DNA from: Plumapathes pennacea
Taxonomy: Eukaryota; Cnidaria; Anthozoa; Antipatharia; Myriopathidae
Direction of reading: 5' to 3'
Assembly: GCA_964036295.1 (NCBI GenBank)
Contig: OZ038467.1
Coordinates: 10,958,670 to 11,022,669, forward strand
Length of the DNA: 64,000 nucleotides
Numbering within the stretch: the first letter of the stretch is position 1; each line of letters starts with the position of its first letter. The translations under genes and the position numbers were made by a program. The notes under the pieces are model-generated. The model was not told where the DNA came from and did not search any database. It was given only the letters and a program-made list of their open reading frames with translations. Below, piece by piece: positions 29,651 through 54,973 of the stretch.

Positions 29651-32600
29651 GGAACCAGACAAACAGTTTCCTAGTGGCAACATAATAGTCATTAAGTCAG
29701 TACAATATGTTGCCTCTGATTGGACCAAGTAAAAGTGTAAAGCGCGCAAACCCCCAAACAACAACGCAAAACAAGACTAAAGACAATGATGCTGGTTGCT
29801 TGAAGTTTTGGTAAGTCAGGACCAACAAACTTACGATGGTATAAATCAAATCATATCTGTAACTGTCATGCAAAACCGAAGAAGCGCGCCAGCACTAGTA
29901 TTAAATCAGAAACAACAAATGTCCACATAGTAAAATTCGAAATGATTCTGATACTGCTTGATCATTTCCATATTTCCCTGCGAATTAAAGAAGCTCTGTC
30001 ATGAGCTGTGACGCGCGGTAGCTCAGCTTGCAAAACTTGAAAACGTAAGGCTAACGTTTTTTAAGTTTGATCAATGACGGATGAAGCAAAGCACAACAAA
30101 GTACAAATTACGTCTTAAAAATGAGATACATTATCAGGAAGGAAAAGCAAAGTTCATTTGGTGAAAATCGAGCAGTCGCCAAGACAAATTTCACCGTTTC
30201 TAAATGAAATTGCCTAAATGTTTTGCGGCGGTTGCATAAACACTTCTGTCTGTTTTGAAATCATTGAAGACGGTAAGTCATGCTAGCCATATCCTTGGAT
30301 TGAAACATATTAAAGGAGTCCATAGTAACTCTGTAACAACATATTTTATTGCAGTATTATTCCTTGCGAGTCAAGGTGCCGCTGATTAGCATAGTATATT
30401 CTGTCTGATCTTGTGTAGCAGTTTATTTGTGAATTTATCTGGCTGACTAGCACCTGTTCGTCGGTCCATATATTTTTCTATTTCTGTCTGATGTATCTAT
30501 TCATACCCGTGGTCAGTCAAATTAGGGCCTCAAATCTTGCTGAAAGGTAGCCTGCCTTGGTACATCAACTGTTACATGCCTGCCTTTGTAGTAAAGTGCT
30601 ACCTACATGTTTGTTACACTTTATTGTCGACTCTTTTTCTATTATTCCTCGTTGACATATTTCAATATTCTGCAAACAGAATGAAGAGTAAGTCGAATGA
30701 CGAAGCGTTTGTTTAGTCGAAGTTCCATCAGAATTAAAGGCGGAAATTCCTAAGTTTTTGTGTGAACCACATTATTATGCTGCTAATGTGATGCGTGGGC
30801 ACCAAAATACAAACAACGGAAAATATGCGGTTTCTCTTGTACCGCATCGCCAGAAATTTCAGACATCCGGTTGCGCCATCTCGGAAGAGGCATCAGGTTT
30901 CACGCTGACAGCCGCTCAAGAAATAACAAAGAAATGTATGGGATCTGATAATAAATTGCGCTTTTCGCTTAACTGAAGCACGTTCGTAAAAATGTCTGGG
31001 CAGCATTCGGAAGAGGAAAGCTTCCTAAACACAACAGTACAAAAAATATTTATCTCCGGTAAAATTCGATGTGTACTTTTTTGAATTTAAAATTTCGGCC
31101 GACGTAAGAAGGGATTGATAGCAGAATACGCTCAAAACCGGCTACTGTCACTTTTTAAGCTGCATTTAATACAAGAACCTTGGGTACAACGCAAAATGTC
31201 TACCCCGTACCTGATTGTCGAAGGATTGAACATCTCCTGTGAAGCCTCAGTCAGTCCCCTGGAGCAAATTCGATGTGCACTTTTTGTGTTTGAATTTGCA
31301 GTTCACAGCCAGCCATGGCGAATACCTCCCGTGAAATACGCTGACTTCGGATGTTGATATTTTGGGCTGGGAAGCTCCAAATCGCATGAAAATTGCACCA
31401 AACGAAAGCTAATTTCAACTAGGTCGTTCAGCGGTACGTCTCCTAAACGTAGCAGTCTCTTTTTGAATCGGAGAAACCCATCCCTCCCCCACCCCACTGA
31501 GGCAAAGTACGTAACAATGTTGAATGTGTGAATGGCGCATGCTCATACCGCACGCCGCTGGGAAAGACCGGAAGCAATCGTGGACGCAAAATGTCCGGAA
31601 TTTCTGGCGATGGAAAACCGCAATGAATCTTGTGGTTAGTCATTGTCTTGGTTGAATGTCAGATGCCGAGACGAAATATCAAACATACTGTATAGGATGA
31701 AAAACGTGCAAATTTAGTATTTGCATAGAACTACATCAAAACTAAGTAGAAACAAAGTCCGTGTTTACAATGGTCGAAATCCACAGAAACAAGCAAATAT
31801 TCAACTCGTGTCCCCCTGGAACACTCAGGTTTGGTAGCCAGGACAAACAAGACTGGATTCCCAGTGAGCTCGCGGCGTCGGATTTGTCACTAATCGGCAG
31901 CAATCAGGAGGCCCTGCTGCGAAGGAAGAAATGTTCACTTCTGGCTCGTGATGTGTGAAATGGCTACTGCATTGTTCGAAGTCTCCCTCAACCAGCTTCC
32001 CGTAAAAGCAATCAGGAGAAGAAACGATCGAATCGTTTAGCGTATATTTGGGGGTCTTAGTTTTCGAGAAGCTTTGTGTAGGAGAGGAAAAATAGGCCGA
32101 GAAACTCGAAAAACAAATCGGAATAAATAAGCCACGATTTCCTCTCCAAAAGCTTGAGCGAGCCGCCTGAAAGCTTTGTGTAGGAAAGGGAAAAAATCTG
32201 TTTTGGTTGAGTTAATGTATTAAATACGGAACAATCATGGCGCAACTTCATTACTTTCCCGGCGAAGAATTTGAAGCATATTATTTGTTCGAAAGGCGGT
32301 AAAAAATAGCAGAACCACAAATAGTAAATCCTCACTGCCTCAGGAGCCCAGCAGATACTCCAAACGCAGCTGTTTCAGCAAAAACGTCGTCCTTCTCTCG
32401 TATGGAATCGAAAATTTTCATGCTTGCGCGCCAGTTTCTCCAATTTTCCGCTAGATGTCTTCTTTCACTAGGGTTATTTCGTCTGGGAAAGCGGAGCAAA
32501 CCTTGTTGTTGGGTTACGTTGCAGCCACATAGCGTAGTCGAAAGGGCATACCACCTCCTATTTGAATCAAGAGTTGATCGATACAAACACGCGTTCGAAT

Positions 32601-32821
32601 GCAAACGCCATCTCATAACTGCGTCCTGACGCGCGAGTCGGCCGCTGTAATCTGTTCTGGACAACGCATGAAATTTGAACACTTCTGAAACTTCACCCAA
32701 ACCACAGGCCATAAGAGTTGACAGGATTTGCGGGTCCAGGTTTTAATTAATTTCATGCCAGTGCTAATTCAACCGGAAGTCATGCAGCGAATTTCTGAAA
32801 GCCATGAAACTCGTCATGTTA

Positions 32822-33016
32822 AACAAAGATTCTCCCAACACTTCGAGAAGAGAAATGTATGAGTGATGTAGTGAGAATTGATAGATTGCTCAGCTTTCAT
32901 CTGAGCAAGTTATCAGAACTAGCCAAGTTCCCCGTACTGTATGATACATCCCTGGTGAGAATCTCATGAAACTTGTAAACTAAAGTTGATTCGCACTCTT
33001 GGGAGTGAAAGGTTTT
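32822..33016. mobile_element. Family-A MITE-like element (left end truncated)
   Basis: The interior (tgtatgagtgatgtagtgag) and right end (cactcttgggagtgaaagg) match the element at 2139-2349; the left terminal repeat is missing. Confidence 0.65.
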
Positions 33017-33504
33017 TGCGCACACCCTGTAAATACGCGGACATTTTTTCGGTTTAACTCAGTCTCTCGAAAGATGTGAGTGCCCGTGTCTTAATCGCTG
33101 CTATACCCAAGGTTCATTTGTTGTTGGAAGGCTTCACGATGATTAAAGATCTTTTAAACTTCATCACACATAAAGTTAAAGAAGTGACAGGGGTCACAGG
33201 CAGTACCCATCTGGCAATTCTAAAATTAGATTGTGAAAATTTACCACAGGGTTTACCACATTTGTCACAGGGTTGGCTTGCTGAGTCATATTTTCTTGGT
33301 ATTTTAATTAGGATCTTATTATAGTGTTTAAAAGAAGCTTTAGTTGTGGTATTTTATTGTGCGTTAGTAACACTACTTGCATTCAGTACACTTTATCTGA
33401 GTGCCTGTGAAACAGAGTTTTGTAACGTATAATATACAATTATGGTTATGTTCCAACAATTGCTACAAACAGTTGTGCTTTTGCAGTGTGGCACTTTGTT
33501 TAAA

Positions 33505-36500
33505 ATGTCAGCGAAGACTGGTTTGGCCTTTTCTGGTGGAGGGATCCGTTCAGCGGCCCTTTCGTCCGGAGTTCTTCGCAGAATGCTGCAGCGTGGCGTT
33601 ACTCCTGACTACCTGAGCTGCGTGTCGGGTGGAGGCTACATAGGCACAGCCTACCTCGACTGGAAATTCCGCCACGACCAGGCAGACGACCCCGCATGGC
33701 ACAAGATATTCTTTGAACGCATGAGACGAAGCGCTATTTTTTGCAACTGGAGCAATCCCCTGATTGGATGCTGTGACGTGATATTTTTACTGTTCCTTGT
33801 CATCTTCGTGGTACTTCTGGCTCCCGCGATAGTGATGTTCCCCTACGCATGCCCAATTGCCTTCCTCATTGATTATTTTATTGGCCGCATATTGCGCTCC
33901 GAGGAGCCTTGCCCGGGAGGCATACCACGTGACGCAGCTGCGAACGGTACGCTGTGCATTGAGACGGTGGGCTCTAGATCGTACCAGAAGACGGAGATCT
34001 TCGCCTGTCTGCTGGGCTTGGCAGTTGTGTTCTTCCTGCTGGGAAGGCTTTTTCGCAAACTCGATGATCTCATGAGGTTGCTGATGTCCGTGACCCTCGC
34101 CATCCTCGTGTTTTCTTTTCTTCCTTGGTTCACTTATGAGTACCTGAGCGAGACACCCTTCTGGATGAAAGGCTTGGCGTTCCTCTTGTGTGCTGTTGTG
34201 TGGTTCTCAGTCCCCTTGATGCGCGAACAGGCTTCCATGATTATATTCATTTTCCTGTTCTCCTATGTCATCTACTGGCGCGTGTACAAGTCCACCTTTG
34301 TTGGTTTGTTCCCTTACTCAGACCAACTCTTCACCGTGCTGTTGATGGTGTCAGGGTTTCTGCTGTGGCTCATGCCGGTGGTGGTGGCACTGCAACAGAG
34401 GGTTGTGCACCTGTACAACAGGTCTGTACATATTTTTGTGTGTTCTTTTGAATTTGTGCTATGTCAGTTTCCCTTTTCTGGATGGGAAGGTGAGAGAATA
34501 TGACGAATAGCTAGAAAGTAATTACGTCGCTGTTTTAATAAATGTATTGTTACATAAAATTCTACAATTAAATAGATGCTAAATAGAACTCACACATTTA
34601 CGTCAGAAAACGAGCAGTGCAATGTAAGGCACTGCAATTCTAATGCCATCGTGGAAGTAATTTTGCACCAAATTCCAAAAATATAGGGCAAGCCGAATTT
34701 AGCATTCCTCTGAATATTTCTCTATAACCCTTTCACTCCCAATCTCAGAATACACTTTTAAGAACAAACTTCTGTAATGATTGATTTAGTGAGAATTGAT
34801 AGTTCAATCAACTTTCATCTTAGCAAGGTGCCAAAATCCAAGTTATACTTCCTGTATAATATATTTCTGGTGAGAAACTGAAGGAGAAAATTGAACACTG
34901 TTTTGAGTGAAAGGGTTAAATCGTTCCCATATCAGATTGACCATGGTATATAATCCTTAAGTAAATAACTCATTTTAGGTGGCGACTTCAGAAAGCGTTC
35001 CACTCAGATGCGGGTGCAGGAAAGTTTGGATGTGGGGGCATCAGTTGTGGAGACTGCTTCCTAACTATGCCTGAATACAAAGGGCACAGCTTGCACCCAG
35101 ATCGTGCCCTAACATTGGCCGACCTGCAGGACATGCGACCCCAGTACATTTGTAATGTGGTGGCAAACCAGTGGCGGCGAACTCCCGAGGGTGATGAGTT
35201 CGAGATATTTACTATGAGCCCCACGAGAATAGAGCGACTGGACTGTGCCCCTGGAGAGGACGAAGTCGGCAGCCTGGATCCGAGAGACGTCTACTTGTCC
35301 GAAGCCATGGCAACATCAGCAGCAGTTGTTGCCCGCCACATGGGCCGGTATCAATCAACGACCGAGCCAATCAGTGATCTGCAGAGTGTTTTGGGTATTG
35401 CCATGGGATCCGATGTGTTGACTGACCCGCGTTCTGTTGAAAGAGAATCAATCGTATTGCATGTAAGACACTTCACATAGGGTGGGGAGGGGCATTTTAG
35501 ACAGAGTACCGACAAACAGAATGTTGATCTGCATAATATTTTGGGCATTGCGCGCCATGGGCATCGAACACATGTGTTAACTGACCGTGTGCCGTGGAAC
35601 GTAGGAACGTGAATGTTTTTTCCCAAGTGTAAAACATCACGCACAGCGAAAAACAACAGCGGCAGACAGATAGGCACATGGGCAGAGACAAACAGAGATA
35701 CAGATATCTATACATACACTTGGAAATAATGAAGCAAAACAGGCAGACGGTGAGAAAGAAATGAGTATAAATTGACTAATATTTTGTTTTTTGTTTGTTT
35801 TGGTGTCAGTTTTTGCCATTCTTCATTGGATTTCTGCAAGGTCTGGCACTCATGCTCTTACCACTTCTGAACCTCTTCGGATTTGGTGAAGACTTGAACA
35901 CGTGGGCAGTGTTTATTTTTGTCTCCTCCTTCGGACTACTAGCTCTGATTGCCGTACTCCCAATAAATCAAGTAAACCCTGGAATTTTCGGAAGAGCCTT
36001 GAGGTACGTCAGTTGGTCACTGGAAACCATTTTGGTCTTTAGGATTCTCTCTTCACGGAAAACAATTTCTTTGACCTATACAGGTCACGGTCCGGTTTTC
36101 AACGCTTGTTCAGGTTAATCCATAGATCAAACAAATTCTTTCTCTCGACCTCGTGGCCAACAAATCGCAGTGAATTTTGATCAGAGACCAACTGAAAGTT
36201 TCTTATAACTCAAGACATATAAACAGAGTGGTCTTGGGGTGACAACTTCTCATTTGAGGTAAAAAATGACGCAAAAGTATAGAAAGAACTTGTATCACCA
36301 GGGCCCATCTTCCAGTTTAAAATGTTTTAAGGGTGGTGATGACTCGCATAATGCGGATCGTTATGATTTTATGATTAGTGGATCATTAGAAGAAAGCCCT
36401 TGTTGGCAATATTAGAGAAAACTATACTTAAGTTCATGAAAAACTTTTACCTCCTTGACGGGCTGTCATTGTATTTATCAGGTGGCTTGTTTGTAACGTG

Positions 36501-37477
36501 TCCCAAGTCCGTTATTTCCGCACCATGCTCAGTGGTTCTCATATTGGACCCAAAGCCCCGCCCATCTTGTCCCTGAGTGACGGTGGACATATTGAGAATC
36601 TCGGGCTGTTGCCTCTGCTGAAAATGAGACTAAAGAAGATCGTATGTGTGGATGGGGGATTCCACGAAAGTAACTTCGCGCACAGGAACGAGACTATCGA
36701 TGCTCTGAATCTTGCCAGGAATAAGTTGCGCTGTTCGTTTCTGGGAATGGATGGGCGAGACGTGGCTGAAGACTTGAGAGCCAGGTTTACAGAACAAGTT
36801 CCCGGAAAACAGCCTCGAAGCTACAAGTAAGGAATACTGGTGGAGTACTTGCAAGGTCTTTTTGGGAAACAGTTCGTTTAGCACTAGTGTATACTAAGAT
36901 TCAGAGCACCGAGGTACCGTGCTTCTCTGTAAAACAAGGATTAAGAAATACACTCTGTAAGACCTGTCAAACCTGACATAGAAAGTCAAACCGATAGTTC
37001 AGAGTTCAAAGTTCAAAGTTCAGGATTTAGAAGGAAAAGAGTCTGGACCCATTATTTTCATAATTTCGCAGGTTCAAAGTGCAATACTATGACAAACCCA
37101 CCGACGGCCAGGAAGAGATGGTGGGAGAGGGTGAAATTATGCTGATTGCACCACGACATCCAAGAAATGGCGTGATGATGAAAGAGGATGTCACATGGAA
37201 GGAGGCGTTGCGTGACATCGACATGGATCTGGAGTCTGGGATGTGGGGAGCTGGTCCGAGTTTAGAAGCCGACGAAGTAGACAGGCTTACCTTCTGCTGT
37301 TGCGATTGTTGTCATTGTATCGCTTGTCGATGTCTCTCGGATTTCATGTGTGGTACATTTCCACTAAATAGCACAGCCAATCAGCTCTTCACGCCAGACC
37401 AGTTCAGCGCCTATCACAGAGAAGGATACCGCGCATGCTTGGAGGCTGAAGCTGCTGAATTTTTGCTGGAAGAATAA
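33505..37477 (+). CDS. Patatin-like phospholipase, multi-pass membrane, copy 4
   Basis: Coding exons: 33505-34421, 34979-35462, 35810-36003, 36482-36826, 37072-37477 (781 residues; exon 1 is two codons shorter than in the others). Motifs are intact: FSGGGIRSAALS, nucleophile S41 in SCVSGGGYIG, Asp 565 in SLSDGGHIENLG. The Cys cluster is the richest of the four (FCCCDCCHCIACRC). Hydrophobic helices are placed as in copy 1, with an FPYA motif shared with copy 1 but a YLSETPFWMKGL loop shared with copy 2, suggesting a mosaic history. The 60 bases before the ATG align with copy 1, including the acceptor-like tttgcag, rather than with copies 2/3. Intron 1 contains a family-A element (34728-34919). 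Downstream, AATAAA at 38176-38181 is a plausible polyadenylation signal. Confidence 0.88.
34728..34919. mobile_element. Family-A MITE-like element in intron 1 of lipase copy 4
   Basis: The left end aaccctttcactcccaat and the right end tgagtgaaagggtta are inverted; the interior matches the other members. Copies 1-3 lack it, so the insertion is specific to copy 4. Confidence 0.75.
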
Positions 37478-39608
37478 GCAACAATAATGTGTTTTCCCCA
37501 TAGACAAGTCACGTAGGTAGATAGCGCCTCAAAGAGTATCATTTTCATCGTTTTAGTCTGAAATGGGGCTTTAGTCTGGAATAGGGTACTAGTTTTTGGT
37601 ACTTGGTCTGAAATAAGGTGCAAATTTTGGTATACAGATCTGGAATAGGGTTGAAAATTGCAAATTTTGGTCTGAAATGGGGTAAGGTTTTTTAGACCCT
37701 GGCGGCACACTCCCACTCGTTATGAGGAGTATAGGTAGAGCCACTCTGTCGAACCGCTTTGTTTTCTCTTCTGAGTTTTAGTGAAAATTAATTTACTATA
37801 GTATAAGAATAAGAATAAGAATAAGAATACTAACAATGGTAATGATAATAATTAGGATTATTATGGTAATAGTACTGGTAGAAACTGATCGTTTTTGTGT
37901 CTCGTATTGTGGGAGTGTACGTCTGCACAACTCAAGAATATATTCTGATTAGATTCACTTTCAAGGAACTACGGCTCAGTCTCGCAATGAAATTACGAGG
38001 GTGCCAAGTTCTTCCCTCTTCTACTTCAGATGGGAGTGGTATAATCAGCCGCGATTTTAGAGCTGCAAATCAGTGTTATTTGTCCGAGAACAAAATGTAA
38101 CCGGGATACAGTATAATAATGGTTTATTAGAAGTGCAGGGTATGATTCTATTGTGTAAACATTGGAATTCTTAGCAATAAAAACTAATTGTGAGTCATGG
38201 TGCTAATGGTAAGTTCAAATGGCTTGCTTACTTTCCTGAGCAAAACGGGAATTTCTTTCTTTTTTCAGTTCCTGCAGTTGTTGATTGTTTTTTTTTTTTT
38301 TTTTTTTTTTTTTCTGCGCGCAAGTAGATCACACAGGCAAAAGCATCGATCACACAAATAAATCCCGGGATTTTGAAGACAGCGATGAAAACTGCCAAGT
38401 GGGCCGGTTTTTTAGAGGAAGGTCTTTATTTGTTTATAGAAGAAAGAGAGTCAAGGTAAAAAAGAAGTCGCGGAGTTTCACAAGCACGTGTGCATAGCGA
38501 CGCCCCTGAAGTCAATGACATAGTAGTTGCAGGAGTCCTTAGGACAGTTTTGTAGCCTATATAAACTATCAGCACACGCCGTTTGGTCACAGCACTGCAA
38601 ACGTTATTTTCGGTGGGACAAGCTTATTTACGGAATTTTACGGTATAAAACTTTACTCCAGGTGAGTCGGATGGAATTTGGGATTACCATATTTTCCAAC
38701 ATACAAAATATTAGCTTCTCACTTTACAGTAGCCCATCTTGACTAAAAATACCTAATATTAGTCAAATAAATTATCTTTTTGTTAGTTTATTTATGTTCA
38801 ACCTACAAAACAATGATTTGCCTCAGTTCAACAGATTATTTTGGCAAACCGATATGTACATAAACACGACACAAGAAGCGCTAACAAATTGCATAAAAGA
38901 TACAATGGAACGAAGTATAGACTATTTTCTTTATTTTCAAAAGGTCTTTAAGTCGCGCAATAAATCCAACCGCTGGATTGGGATTTTGGGCTCCAAGCCA
39001 TGTGATGTGCTCCACGAGTGCTGAGTTGTACAATAAGCGCGATAATCGTGACGGCATTTATTCGTATTATTTTGAAGAGTGATGGAAATTTGTGGTTTTT
39101 GATGGTCCTGGAGTATTGGAGAGCCACAGGGGACTGGTAGCCAAGTGCCATCGTATTGCATTGGGCTTGCCCAAACTCGCCCGCCTCATGAATTTACCGC
39201 TGGCTTGTCCTGCGGGCTCATGATAAAAGCGCGGTCAGTTTTGAAGATGATTTTAATGTTGTTGTTGAAAAAGCGATGCGAACGTCTCTAAAGTCGCAGT
39301 GACATCGACTACCGATGGATACAGGCCGACTTGTAAGAATCACGCATTATGAAAAGGTAAATCTGGAACTTGCACATTTCGTTTGCTGATACAAATCGAA
39401 CGTATTGAAATCAACAACACTGATTTATATGATCTCTGTAACTTCGTTTGAGATACAAAGCAAGAAGCAACTGCTGAATTTTTTTACCCTAGTTGCCACT
39501 ACTGTAGCTAACGGCAATTATTAATACAGTTAGTAGTTTTTTATATAGGAGATCCGTTGAAAAATCGATACCAGTATTATTATGTAGACTTGAGTTCCTT
39601 TATGTTCC
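37478..39608. other. Spacer between lipase copy 4 and MCPH1
   Basis: The first part is the 3' flank of copy 4, with a fragment of the 31-bp-repeat element (37545-37720), an (AAGAAT)n stretch near 37804-37829 and AATAAA at 38176. A T-run lies at about 38287-38313. A TATATAAA at 38558-38565 followed about 100 bases later by a good donor (ctccaggtgagt, exon end 38661) could be a promoter with a non-coding first exon for MCPH1, but a relative of the donor region lies downstream of copy 2, so it may simply belong to the duplicated lipase flank. A 14-codon ATG frame at 39315-39356 ends in a splice donor and could be an alternative first exon of MCPH1. Confidence 0.4.
37545..37720 (-). mobile_element. 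Fragment of the 31-bp-repeat element, 3' flank of copy 4
   Basis: Units tagtctgaaatggggct and tggtctgaaataaggtgc are followed by the right-hand part ggcggcacactcccactcg of the full element. It is homologous in position to 24100-24245 after copy 3. Confidence 0.6.
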
Positions 39609-52963
<13,355 letters not shown>

Positions 52964-53029
52964 AACAATCGGTGTCTGACGCGCGATATTAGTTTCTTCT
53001 GTATGCGTTGCTCGCGCGCTAGTAAGCGC

Positions 53030-53196
53030 GAGTGAGTCGAGTCGAGTCGAGTGGAGTCGAGTGAGTGAGTGAGCGAGTCGAGTGGAGTCGAGTGAGTGAA
53101 CGAGTCGAGTCGAATCGAGTCGAATCGAGTGAGTGAATGAGTGAATGAGTAAGTGAATGAGTGACTGAGTGAGTGAGCGAGTAAGTAAGTGAATGA
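53030..53196 (+). repeat. GAGTC/GAGT minisatellite
   Basis: Short units gagtc, gagtg and gagtgaat are arrayed with variation just after the MCPH1 stop codon (52963), probably inside the 3' untranslated region. Confidence 0.85.
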
Positions 53197-53344
53197 GTAT
53201 GTTACTATATTTGTGTTGTGTATGTGTATTGCCGTGTAATGTAAGAGTCCTTTTATGATCATAATACTGGACCAAAGTAAAGACATCTGTACAGTCAAGC
53301 AAAGCTACCTCAAAACATTTGGAGGGAGAGAGATATGTTATTCA

Positions 53345-53494
53345 AAATACAGAAAAATAGTTGAGTGATGTACCGTAGGTAAAACTGATAGTTTAATCAC
53401 CGTTCATCTGAGGAAGCCATCAAAAGCCAAGTTCTCCATTCTGAATGATGCATGAAGAAGGAATTTGTTAATCACTTGGGAGTAAAAGTGTTAA
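53345..53494. mobile_element. Family-A MITE-like element (left end lost)
   Basis: The interior agttgagtgatgtaccgtag and tttaatcaccgttcatctga and the right end cttgggagtaaaagtgttaa match the family. Confidence 0.55.
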
Positions 53495-54280
53495 CGCGGT
53501 TAGATTTACAAAGATCACTGTCGCTATAGTACGTTGTGCTGTTAGTAACGTTTTTTTTTTATGCAGAATTACTGGGAGTAGCATTCCTTATATAGACCTT
53601 TGTATAAGAAGAAAAATCTTCACATGGTAAATAAAGTAGGGATCAAACGAAAAGCAGTTACATTGATAGGTTTGTGGGATCTTTCTGAGGACTGTAAGCC
53701 TATAATCAAGAGCAATAAGGGCTTACAAAGATCTCAAAGTCAGAGCGCTTTTTGAATGATTTTAGTAAAATCGAAGTACGTAATTACAAGAGACCAATCA
53801 GCAGTGAGAAAACACCATCGCCACTTGCTTGCTTACGTGAGAAGGTGGCAGTCGGGTTTCCTGATTGGATAAGAATGCTGCTAAACTTGTTTGGACCACA
53901 GGGAGCCAAGGCTCCGGGTAGAACCCCGCCTTACGACCATCGATATTACGACCGCTATTTTTTGTCCCGACCAAACGCCCAGTCATTTTCTTATCAGAAA
54001 ACCCCATTAATAAGACCACCGACAAAATGGAGAGATCGAGAGCTTTGTTTCGAGACAATAAACTTGTAGCATTTTGTTCCTGTTTTAAAAACTCTTAGTT
54101 CTGTTGCAATAAATTGCATCTGCGTTCCGGTTGCTCACAAATAGTCAATAGGGAAGTGGAATTTCATCATACTTGTCATGACGTCATTTAAAAGAGGCCA
54201 GCTGCAAAACTTCACCCGGCCCCGTTAATACGACCATTTTTCTTTTTTGGCTGTTGGTGGTCTGAGAGAGTGTTTGGACT

Positions 54281-54602
54281 CGGGGGGGGGGGGGGGGGGG
54301 GGGGGGAGGGGGGACTCCCATATATGAGCCATATAGCTATGTGCGCCCCAAAGGGTATCATTTTCAGCATTTTAGTCTGAAATAGGGTATCGATTTTAGC
54401 ATATTAGTCTGGAATAGGGTCGGAGATTTTGATATTTGGTCTGACTTTAGGGTCAAAAATTGCACATTTTGGTCTGAAATGGGTCGAAAATCGCAAGTTT
54501 TGGTCTAAGTAGGGTAAGGGTTTTCAGTCCCGGGCGGCACACTCCCACTCAAAATTTTGAGGAGTACCTACCCCCTCCCTCCCCCCCCCCCCCCCTCCCC
54601 CC
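54281..54602 (-). mobile_element. Second complete 31-bp-repeat element
   Basis: A long G-run followed by aggggggactcccatatatg at the left and gaggagtacctaccccctcc plus a C-run at the right form the inverted ends. The interior holds units such as agtctgaaatagggtatcg and ttggtctgaaatgggtcg. Orientation is opposite to 24591-24938. The terminal G and C runs are longer than in that copy. Confidence 0.75.
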
Positions 54603-54973
54603 GCAAAAGCAAAGACTGACGCCACTTTCTGTTTTTAGAAACTCATATCCGGACGTACGTCACACTGTAATCCCGATATCGACCTCATGGGAGACTACAC
54701 AGTTTTAATCAGTTGCTGTAGATCTTTATTATCCGATCAAAGTCGATAATTACTTTCCCAGTTGCTTAATTTTTCTATGCTTAGACATATTTGACAGCAT
54801 AAACCGGAACGTCTATGTGGTTTTGCTGCTTTAGTGCAGTTCTTGTCTGACATCGTCAACTTGATGAAAAGCTTGTTTCTCCTGGCAGCTCCAAACCAGG
54901 CTTGGTAACCAAGCGGAAACTTATGCAAGAACTGTTTTAGTAGTTGAAGGAGAAAAGTTGAAACTGCTCGATC

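Larger units (their letters stand above)
24023..33504. other. Long spacer between lipase copies 3 and 4
   Basis: This 9.5-kb stretch has no coding exon I can support. It is a mosaic of repeats: the complete 31-bp-repeat element (24591-24938), an element with TATA-like ends (27056-27598), the ctccggtcgcac element (28040-28226), a truncated actggtcg element (28230-28380), a gtcaaacagtcacaaca element (29372-29650) and a family-A element (32822-33016). A dispersed block beginning ccacagaaacaa is shared between about 29128-29180 and 31781-31840. The frames seen at 25279-25623, 30758-30976, 31115-31357 and 32332-32712 (minus) lack splice context or recognisable motifs. The remaining DNA is featureless to me. 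Confidence 0.5.
52964..54973. other. Spacer between MCPH1 and POR
   Basis: It holds a GAGTC/GAGT minisatellite (53030-53196), a family-A element (53345-53494), possible AATAAA signals for MCPH1 (53630-53635 and 54057-54062) and a second complete 31-bp-repeat element (54281-54602). The last 370 bases lead into POR; an in-frame TGA at 54959 precedes the POR start. I see no promoter motif I would defend. Confidence 0.5.

Noticed and set aside
32332-32712. 126-codon minus-strand frame in the copy 3 - copy 4 spacer
   Set aside because: It has an ATG but no motif, no flanking splice signals and an unbiased composition; chance frame is the simplest reading.
35497-35640. Apparent second copy of part of exon 2 after copy 4 exon 2 (tctgcataatattttgggcattg)
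   Set aside because: It is a decayed tandem duplicate of the exon 2 end inside intron 2, with frame breaks (tgttaactgaccgtg); I do not call it an exon.
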